Source: Anaerolineae bacterium
Lineage (GTDB): Bacteria > Chloroflexota > Anaerolineae > J102
DNA length: 43,155 nucleotides
Reading direction: 5' to 3'
NCBI GenBank assembly: GCA_027002405.1
Contig: JALWZT010000279.1
Span: forward strand, 1-43,155
In this document: positions 37,473-43,155 of the stretch, in pieces
How the letters are laid out: each line of letters begins with the position of its first letter
Numbering within the stretch: position 1 is the first letter of the stretch
The notes under the pieces: generated by a model
Database searches by the model: none
What the model saw: the letters and a program-made list of their open reading frames with translations, nothing else
What the model was told of the DNA's origin: nothing
Position numbers and translations under genes: made by a program

Positions 37473-38675
37473 GTGAAAAAGAAGTACCTCATTGCATTGG
37501 TCCTGTTGCTTGCTTTTGCCCTGGCCCTGGCGGCCTGTGGCGGCAAGGGAGGCCAGCAAGGCCCCATCAAGATCGGTGGGTTGTTTGATCTCACCGGGCC
37601 CACGGCCGACGTCGGTACCCCCTATGCCAATGGCGAAAAAGGCTTTGTGGACTGGCTGAACCAGCACGGCGGCATCAATGGCCGCAAGGTGGAATTGGTG
37701 GGCCAGGACTACGCCTACAAAGTGGATCAGGCCGAACAGCTCTACTCTCAGTATGTCACCCAGGATAAGGTTGTGGCTTTCTTGGGGTGGGGCACGGGCG
37801 ATACCGAAGCGCTGCGCGGCCGTATTGCCAAAGACAAGATCCCCTTCATGTCCGCGTCCTATTCCATCAACCTGGCCAAGCTGGATGAAGCGCCCTACAA
37901 CTTCCTGATAGGCACCACCTACTCCGACCAGATGGTCATCGCGCTCAAATGGATCATGGAAGACGCCAAACAAAAAGGAGTGGAGCCCAAGGTGGTGGTC
38001 TTCCATCATGACAGCCCCTTTGGCGAAAGCCCTGTGCCCGATGGCAAGAAATTCGCGGACGACAATGGCTTTGCTTACACGAACATCGCCATGCCCAAGG
38101 GCGCGACCGACCTGACCCCGCAACTCACCCAGGCCCAGGATTTCGGCGTGAATTACGTGGTCATCCAGAACGTTTCCAGCGGTGGTGCTTTGCTGCTGAA
38201 GAATGCTAAAAGCCTGGGGATGACCGACAATGTCCAATTCATCTGCCTGAACTGGTGTGCGGATGAGCTCTTCATCAAGCTGTCCGAAGGCGCGGCCGAA
38301 GGAGCTCTGGGCGTCATGCCCTTCACCTCCGACTTCTCTGTGCCCGGCGCCAAAGACCCTGCCGAATACCTGAAGGCCAAGGGAGATAGCCTGGATAATC
38401 AAGGGTTGCACTATGTGCAAGGCTGGTGGACCGCGGCCACCATGGTGGAAGGCATCAAGCGCACCTTGGACGCGGGCAAGGATATCTCTGACGGGGCCAA
38501 TATCAAAGCCACGCTGGAGGCCATGCAGAACTTCAGCACGGGCGATGTCACCGCACCCATTTCCTTCTCTCCCACCGACCATCGCGGCAACGACAAAGCC
38601 AAGATCCACCAAGTCCAGAATGGCAAGTGGGTCCCCATCACCGATTATCTGCAAAGTCGCATTCCGGTCCAATAA
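37473..38675 (+). CDS. livK: Branched-chain-type substrate-binding lipoprotein LivK
   Basis: 400 residues from the GTG at 37473, set by AAGGAGGAG at 37461-37469; the longer open frame overlaps the CBS-ACT gene. Lipoprotein signal with Cys22 (LALAAC). The mature protein starts GPIKIGGLFDLTGPTADVG and follows the type I periplasmic-binding fold of Liv/HAAT receptors (GRKVELVGQDYAYKVDQAEQLY, AFLGWGTGDTEAL, FPTSxF-like PFTSDF). It gives the importer its specificity; the ligand is not predictable by eye. Confidence 0.93.
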   Translation: MKKKYLIALVLLLAFALALAACGGKGGQQGPIKIGGLFDLTGPTADVGTPYANGEKGFVDWLNQHGGINGRKVELVGQDYAYKVDQAEQLYSQYVTQDKVVAFLGWGTGDTEALRGRIAKDKIPFMSASYSINLAKLDEAPYNFLIGTTYSDQMVIALKWIMEDAKQKGVEPKVVVFHHDSPFGESPVPDGKKFADDNGFAYTNIAMPKGATDLTPQLTQAQDFGVNYVVIQNVSSGGALLLKNAKSLGMTDNVQFICLNWCADELFIKLSEGAAEGALGVMPFTSDFSVPGAKDPAEYLKAKGDSLDNQGLHYVQGWWTAATMVEGIKRTLDAGKDISDGANIKATLEAMQNFSTGDVTAPISFSPTDHRGNDKAKIHQVQNGKWVPITDYLQSRIPVQ

Positions 38676-38691
38676 TCCCATCCATGCATTC

Positions 38692-38730
38692 CTGCCGGGT
38701 CCCGAGGCTTCTTCGGGGCCTGGCAGGCCT
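38692..38730. repeat. Hairpin after livK
   Basis: CCTGCC/GGCAGG outer arms and CCCGA/TCGGG inner arms fold a two-part hairpin starting about 17 bp past the livK stop. No U-run follows, so a terminator role is uncertain. Confidence 0.5.
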
Positions 38731-38777
38731 TGAGGGAGCGTCCAGAAATAACCTCCTTTTTTTGCCGCAACACTTGC

Positions 38778-39031
38778 CGAGTAAACTCGTGCCTATGGAG
38801 GCGCAAGCCCCCTCCTTTGGTTCCTCCCCCACTCCGGGACGGGCGGGGGAGGAAGTAGGGAAGGCGGATTCGATGGCGCCAATGGTCGCCCTTCGGCGAC
38901 CCCTTTTGTCGCCGTTTTGGACGGCGGAGGCCGTCATCTGATTCCCTTCCGCTATTCTCCCCCGCTTGCGGGGGAGATGAAAGAGGGGGTCTGGCCGTAG
39001 GCCTTAAGTGTTCGACTTCAGTCGATGAGCA
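38778..39031 (-). repeat. Hairpin-string element, copy C (inverted, diverged)
   Basis: Read on the minus strand it starts with TCGACT-GA-AGTCGA (39025-39012), ACACTTAAGGCCTACGGCC, GACGGC-CTCC-GCCGTC (38935-38920), GGTCGCC-GAAG-GGCGACC (38901-38884) and ends CGAGT-TT-ACTCG (38789-38778), the order of copies A and B. Extra hairpins include a 10-bp perfect stem TCTCCCCCGC/GCGGGGGAGA (38956-38977). The stems differ from A and B by paired changes. It separates livF from livK. Confidence 0.88.
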
Positions 39032-39142
39032 CAAAAGCGGAAACTAATTTTTAGACGGTTACTAAGATGGATGGGGATACCCACCGGCATCTCCTCACCC
39101 ACTGCCCCTATCCCATACCCTCATCTCTCCAGATAGTCGCCT

Positions 39143-39937
39143 ATGCTTACCCTGAACAATATCGAAGTCATTTACGACGAAGTGATCCTGGTGTTGAAAG
39201 GGATGTCTCTGGAAGTTCAGGAAGGCCAGATCGTGGCCCTTCTGGGCGCGAACGGTGCGGGGAAGTCCACGACCCTGAAAGCCATCTCGGGTCTGCTTAA
39301 GCCCGAAGATGGGGAAGTGACCGATGGTGAAATCCTTTTTATGGGAGAACCCATTCATAACCAGGAAGCTTCGCAGATCGTACGCAAGGGCATCTTTCAG
39401 GTGATGGAAGGCCGGCGCGTGTTCGAGCATCTCACGGTGGAAGAAAACCTGCGCACCGGCGCGTACACCCGTAAGGACCGGCGCAATATCCCTCGGGATT
39501 TGGAGATGGTCTACACTTACTTCCCCCGCCTGAAGGAACGGCGCAAACAGACCGCAGGGTATCTTTCGGGGGGCGAACAGCAGATGTTGGCCATTGGCCG
39601 GGCGCTTATGGCCCAACCCAAATTGATGATGCTGGATGAGCCCTCCTTGGGCCTGGCACCATTGCTTGTAAAAGAGATCTTCCACATCATTCAACGCATC
39701 AACCAGGAACGTGGGGTGACGATCTTGCTGGTGGAACAGAACGCGCGATTGGCTTTGGGCATTGCGGATTACGCGTACATCATGGAAAGCGGGCGGATCG
39801 TATTGGAAGGAGACCCCAAAGTCCTGGCCGATAATCCTGATGTGCGGGAGTTCTATCTGGGGTTGACCGAAGTGGGGAAGCGTAAAAGCTATCGCGAGGT
39901 CAAGCATTACAAGCGCCGCAAGCGCTGGCTTTCCTGA
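39143..39937 (+). CDS. livF: Branched-chain-type ABC transporter ATPase LivF
   Basis: 264 residues: Walker A GANGAGKST (35-43), Q-loop region VMEGRRVFEHLTVEENL, signature LSGGEQQMLAIGRALM, Walker B MMLDEPSLGLAPLLV, and LVEQNARLALGIADYAYIMESG, all typical of LivF. The C-terminus is basic (YKRRKRWLS). The ribosome binding site is weak. It is separated from livK by 467 bp of hairpin repeats and stands between inverted hairpin-string copies C and B, unlike the other tightly packed liv genes. Confidence 0.93.
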   Translation: MLTLNNIEVIYDEVILVLKGMSLEVQEGQIVALLGANGAGKSTTLKAISGLLKPEDGEVTDGEILFMGEPIHNQEASQIVRKGIFQVMEGRRVFEHLTVEENLRTGAYTRKDRRNIPRDLEMVYTYFPRLKERRKQTAGYLSGGEQQMLAIGRALMAQPKLMMLDEPSLGLAPLLVKEIFHIIQRINQERGVTILLVEQNARLALGIADYAYIMESGRIVLEGDPKVLADNPDVREFYLGLTEVGKRKSYREVKHYKRRKRWLS

Positions 39938-39950
39938 AAAGCTCATTCCA

Positions 39951-40176
39951 GCGCGGGCGCCACGCGCGGCAGCGCGCCGATACCGAGGAAAGGGGTCCTA
40001 TTTCGGTTGAGGCTGTACTCACCGACTGAAGTCGGACACTTAAGGCCTACGGCCAATGGACGGCCTTCGCCGTCCAGTCGTCCGGTCGACGGAGGTCGAC
40101 CGTCGGCGCGAAGCGCCTAAAGAGCCCGAGTTCACTCGGACAGGAGGCTGGCGCCGACTCATTTAGGACGCACCCC
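39951..40176 (+). repeat. Mosaic border fragment and hairpin-string element, copy B
   Basis: A border fragment (GGCAGCGCGCCGATACCGAG, 39968-39987) is followed by copy B (39995-40176): CCGACT-GA-AGTCGG (40022-40035), GGACGGC-CTTC-GCCGTCC (40058-40075), GGTCGAC-GGAG-GTCGACC (40084-40101), GGCGC-GAA-GCGCC (40105-40117), CCGAGT-TC-ACTCGG (40126-40139). Differences from copy A fall mostly in loops and linkers. Confidence 0.9.
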
Positions 40177-40187
40177 GGACGAAAATA

Positions 40188-40564
40188 GGACGCAAATTTG
40201 CGCCGATGCTCCGCAGATTTCCGCAGATGTTCGTCATGCTGAGCGACCGAAGGAAGTGAAGCATCTAGCGAGCGAAGCGAGCGCCATGCGGTGGTTTTTG
40301 CGCTTTGCTAGAACCTGTTATGAACTTATCGCCAGTTTCACGCGATTTTGTGGATGGCGGGCGTTTCAATTCGCCACGGATGACGCTGATGCGACGGATC
40401 AACACGGATTTTTTGGGAAAAAGCATGGTATCTGTTTGAAAAATCCGCGAAAATCTGCTTTATCCGCGTTATCCGCGGCCAATTCCAACCTCCGATGCGG
40501 CGATCCTGAGCTTTGAGGGAAGCAAAGTGCATAACAGTCGGTCGCTTCGTTCCCCCGGAATGAC
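40188..40564. repeat. ATCTGCG words and interrupted GAAGCG module, copy 4
   Basis: GCAAATTTGCG and CCGCAGAT words (40188-40230) precede the left part of the GAAGCG hairpin (40233-40312). The right arm resumes at 40538-40564. In between is a 225-bp stretch containing CCACGGAT/AACACGGAT words and three ATCCGCG words (40371-40482), another dispersed-type word cluster. Copies 1 to 3 lack this stretch, so it is an insertion. Confidence 0.75.
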
Positions 40565-40679
40565 GTTTCGTTGTCGTCTTTTTCGTGGCCCTATTTCTTG
40601 CGTTGTCTAGCCGACCGAAGTAGCGTCTGCTACGCCCGCCCGGCGATGAACGAGTACGCCGAATAAATTCAGGTCTAGG

Positions 40680-41073
40680 GGCGTTTCGCCGCATGTCCCC
40701 CTTCGGGGACATGTTTTCCGCCCGGTTGGGCTTGTCTGCGCAGGCAGACAGGCGGCCAGAGGCCCCCAGCCCCGACTTCGAGTCGGCGGGGCCAAGGCGC
40801 CCAGCAGCCTGCTCGAGGTTTGCCAACAGTATCATGAAGTCGCCGGGCTATAAAACGGCGCCGGATAATTCCGGCTGGCTCCGCAGGGGCGTTGTTTCTT
40901 CTGCTCGGAGCTAAACCTCCGAGCTACAGATACAAAGCCCTGCGGGCTGGCCACGTGAAGCCCCGAAGGGGCTTTGTACCCGGAGCCCGAGGGTTCAGCC
41001 TCGGGCGCGAAGGAACGGCGCCGGATAATTCCGGCTAGTCCCGCCGCGCTGTTTCTTCTGCTCGGAGCTAAAC
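40680..41073. repeat. GC-rich hairpin cluster with a 60-bp direct repeat
   Basis: Closely packed hairpins: ATGTCCCC-CTTC-GGGGACAT (about 40692-40711), CCGAC/GTCGG, TACAAAGCC/GGCTTTGTA (about 40930-40979) enclosing GCCCC-GAA-GGGGC, and GCCCGAGG/CCTCGGGC. A direct repeat of about 60 bp, starting ACGGCGCCGGATAATTCCGG and ending CTCGGAGCTAAAC, occurs at 40855-40916 and 41015-41073. No open frame here looks coding. From 40565 to 40679 I see small inverted words only. Confidence 0.75.
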
Positions 41074-41187
41074 TGAACACTGAACACTGAACACTGACCA
41101 CTGATTACTGATAACTGATCACTGATTACTTCTGCTCGCGCCTAACCTCGGCCTGACAATCCTCAATCCTAATCCTGATCCTATTTA
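41072..41187. repeat. Heptamer array (ACTGAAC/ACTGATT) and mosaic-unit remnant
   Basis: Eight perfect-register heptamers (41072-41127): three ACTGAAC, then ACTGACC, ACTGATT, ACTGATA, ACTGATC, ACTGATT, then ACT. It is the longest heptamer run in the window. A decayed mosaic unit follows (GCCTAACCTCGGCCTGAC, AATCCTAATCCTGATCC, CTATTTAC), whose last box contains the stop codon of the methyltransferase gene (TAA at 41187-41185). Confidence 0.88.
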
Positions 41188-42141
41188 CGGAATAGGTACC
41201 CCCACGGCCCGGATCACGTCGGCTCCATGGAAAAGGGCCGCGGTCAGGCCAAAGCCCCAGCCCATGGCCTGGAATAAGGGATGACGGCCCCAGGAAGCGC
41301 GATGGAGGCGATAGGCCAGCCCGTGGGCCAACCCGTGGGGGTTGGGGATGTGCTGGATGGACAGCACACGAAAGCCTCCCTGCTCCAGCGCCAGCTTCAA
41401 GCTGTGGGGCGCGAAATGGACCCGGTGCCGAGGTAAATCCCAGTGATACCAGGTGGGGCCCAGGCATCTGGCTCCCCAACTGGCCCGATTGGGCACCTCG
41501 ACCCATAACAGCCCATCCTCCCGCAGAGCCGGGCGTAATCGACGCAGGACCGCCACTGGGGAGCTTACGTGCTCCAGGACATGCCACATGGTGATGACAT
41601 GATAGGCGTTTGGGGGGAGTTCCGCGGCTTCGATGGGGACGTTTTGGACGCGCAGACCTTGGGCTCGGGCCAGAGCCGCGGCCTGGGGGTCCGGTTCCAC
41701 GCCATCCACCTGCCAGCCCAGGCGAATCAAGCTGGCCCCATACGCGCCGCTGCCGCATCCCACATCCAACAAACGCCCGGGCGGAGGCGGGGGCGGCATC
41801 CAGGTCCAGGAACGCATCCACCTCAGGGGCCGGACCAAAAAGCCAGGCAGAGGCAGGGCATCATCTTGAGGATACCCCCAGCTCGCGCGTATCGTCGCGG
41901 CCAGGCGCCCCCGCCATCCCTGGGCGGGTTGACTGATCAAACGATGGGGCTCATAGTCCCCTTCATATGCCGCGGCCCGGGCCGCATCATCCCACAAGGT
42001 GGTGGCCGTGACCCCCGCGCCGCAGTGGGGGCATGCCCACACAGGATAACGGGGTGTGACGCGGCCCAGGCGAAAGTCGGGGGCAGCTATCACCAGCTCG
42101 GTGGTGGCATGCCCGCAGATAGGACAACGGGGGTTGCTCAT
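41185..42141 (-). CDS. Zinc-ribbon class I SAM-dependent methyltransferase
   Basis: 318 residues. The N-terminal zinc ribbon uses Cys6/Cys9 (CPIC) and Cys37/Cys40 (CPHC). The methyltransferase core starts at LLDVGCGSGAYGASL (about 123) and continues with VDGVEPDP and ITMWHVLEHVSSPVAVLRRL. The layout resembles methyltransferases of cell-surface glycan and lipid pathways (inference). A hydrophobic stretch near the C-terminus may touch the membrane. The start overlaps the stop of the ThiB-like gene (ATGA, 4 bp), and the TAA stop lies in a repeat box. Confidence 0.85.
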   Translation of the reverse strand: MSNPRCPICGHATTELVIAAPDFRLGRVTPRYPVWACPHCGAGVTATTLWDDAARAAAYEGDYEPHRLISQPAQGWRGRLAATIRASWGYPQDDALPLPGFLVRPLRWMRSWTWMPPPPPPGRLLDVGCGSGAYGASLIRLGWQVDGVEPDPQAAALARAQGLRVQNVPIEAAELPPNAYHVITMWHVLEHVSSPVAVLRRLRPALREDGLLWVEVPNRASWGARCLGPTWYHWDLPRHRVHFAPHSLKLALEQGGFRVLSIQHIPNPHGLAHGLAYRLHRASWGRHPLFQAMGWGFGLTAALFHGADVIRAVGVPIP

Positions 42142-43155
42142 TCTCGCAACATCACATCGGTCCAGGCTTCAATCCAGGCTTCCCGGTTTGCGGCGATGGT
42201 TTCTGGGTCCAAACGCACCGGTTCCGCGGGGACTTGAGCCCATTTTTCAAAGAGCTCTCCCACCGCGGCCTTGCTGTTGGTGGGATATACCCACATGTGG
42301 GTGGGGATGTCTTCCTGGAATGTGGGGCTGAGGAGGAAATCGACCAAGGCTTGGGCGGCCTTCTGGTGGGGGCTTTTGGCCAGCACGCCCACGAATTCAA
42401 TCTGTTCGAAGCTATTGCCCGGGGTGTTGACACTGGCGGTGGGTGGCTCGGGCAGATCATTGAAAAAGACCTCCGCCGCGGGGCTGGTGGCATAACTGAC
42501 CACAATGGGGCGCTCGCCCTGGCCACCTGAGCCCACAGTGAATTGCCCGAAGTAAGCATCGCTCCATCCGTCGGTGACCAGCACATCATTGGCTTTCAAC
42601 TGGCGCCAGTAATCCAACCAGGCCTCGTTGTCGGTGCCGAAGCGCCCTACTGTGATGAAAAGGAAAGCCAAACCGGGCGAGGAACTGGCCGGATTTTCCA
42701 CCACTGTCAGGCCTTTGTATTCGGGTTTGACCAAGTCCGTGATGTCCGAGGGCGGAGAAAGCCCTTTGTCCTTGAACCATTGAATATCATAGTTCAAGGT
42801 GACGTATCCGTAATCCACGGGCAACAGGCGATGGTCAGGGTCTAGTTGAAATTTTTCGGGGATATCCGCCAGATGGGGGGAGGCATAGGAGGCAAAGATC
42901 CCTCCTTCCAAAGCCCGACTCAAAAAGGTGTTATCAACCCCATAGACCACATCCCCTAAGGGCGCGTCTTTGGAAAGAAGCAACGCGTTGAGCATTTCCC
43001 CTGCATCTCCACTCTTGAGGATTTTCAACTGGATGCCGGTTTCATCCTGAAATTTTTGGATGACTTCTTCGCTGGCATCGAAACTATCGTGGGTGACCAG
43101 AGTCACTTCTTTGGGCGTGGAGGCCGTGGGGGCAGAGGTGGGGGTGGGTTTGGAG
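42138..43155 (-). CDS. Thiamine-type ABC transporter substrate-binding protein (partial)
   Basis: The gene runs off the right edge; 338 codons are visible and the signal peptide is missing. The first residues in the window are a Pro/Thr/Ser linker (SKPTPTSAPTAST) typical of lipoproteins, then VTLVTHDSF, the start pattern of ThiB/TbpA-type receptors. GDVVYGVDNTFLSRALEGG, VDYGYVTLNYD, TDLVKPEYKGLTVVENP and TPGNSFEQIEFVGVLA follow the family. The GTG at 43106 is internal, not a start. Related iron or spermidine receptors are possible but fit less well. Permease and ATPase genes are not visible. Confidence 0.8.
   Translation of the reverse strand, partial: SKPTPTSAPTASTPKEVTLVTHDSFDASEEVIQKFQDETGIQLKILKSGDAGEMLNALLLSKDAPLGDVVYGVDNTFLSRALEGGIFASYASPHLADIPEKFQLDPDHRLLPVDYGYVTLNYDIQWFKDKGLSPPSDITDLVKPEYKGLTVVENPASSSPGLAFLFITVGRFGTDNEAWLDYWRQLKANDVLVTDGWSDAYFGQFTVGSGGQGERPIVVSYATSPAAEVFFNDLPEPPTASVNTPGNSFEQIEFVGVLAKSPHQKAAQALVDFLLSPTFQEDIPTHMWVYPTNSKAAVGELFEKWAQVPAEPVRLDPETIAANREAWIEAWTDVMLRE

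Noticed and set aside
40256-40835. Short open frames in the 39938-41184 gap as small proteins
   Set aside because: They run across dispersed repeat modules and hairpins, lack ribosome binding sites, and resemble no protein family.
41072-41127. CRISPR array at the tandem repeats
   Set aside because: Units are 7 bp without unique spacers, and no cas gene is present. The same holds for all heptamer arrays.

Overview
The window is a 43 kb piece of a bacterial chromosome of moderately high GC. Protein style (proline/threonine-rich lipoprotein linkers such as the one at 43110-43154, a complete branched-chain-type uptake cluster with an embedded acyl-CoA ligase, single-chain GltB) suggests an Anaerolineae-like Chloroflexota. 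That is an inference: no rRNA or other decisive marker is present. I recognise 33 protein genes, no tRNA or rRNA gene and no CRISPR array.

Layout. ftsH (246-2192, +) is followed by a long minus-strand block, 10218 to 2953: DUF333 lipoprotein, SDR oxidoreductase, ClC transporter, CPBP protease, ftsY, prfB (with the classical +1 programmed frameshift) and a membrane protein. A plus-strand operon, 10832-17435, carries guaB, a large lipoprotein, glucokinase, adenosine deaminase, a double GNAT protein and an OsmC protein. A minus block, 21014-17884, carries a DUF2231 membrane protein, endonuclease IV, a methyltransferase and a double-PspC protein. Next come an apparent copper unit (HTH-NosL fusion plus PCuAC chaperone, 21664-22743), mpg and a MoaD-like protein (23899-22990, -), polX, a free-standing gltB, and a seven-gene uptake cluster (31909-39937: livG, acyl-CoA ligase, livH, livM, CBS-ACT, livK, livF). 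A zinc-ribbon methyltransferase and a truncated ThiB-like binding protein close the window on the minus strand.

The most unusual content lies between the genes. Nearly every gap between transcription units, about 6.3 kb or 15% of the window, is filled by a small vocabulary of repeat modules: (i) a mosaic unit of about 190 bp in tandem, with conserved boxes around an exchangeable palindrome; (ii) tandem heptamers (7-bp period), often as inverted arms, with a different heptamer at different loci, recalling the heptameric STRR repeats of cyanobacteria; (iii) a 112-bp long-hairpin module in four copies; (iv) short ATCTGCG clusters; (v) strings of five to six tight hairpins in three copies whose stems show compensatory base changes. 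The modules recur in a fixed order, and at five genes they supply or directly abut the stop codon. No transposase or RAYT gene is present to explain them. This modular intergenic system is my main candidate for something undescribed.

Other points of interest are a promoter plus about 95-nt RNA plus intrinsic terminator upstream of gltB, a MoaD-like protein with four residues after its Gly-Gly, and a well-formed promoter with a downstream inverted repeat ahead of the uptake cluster.
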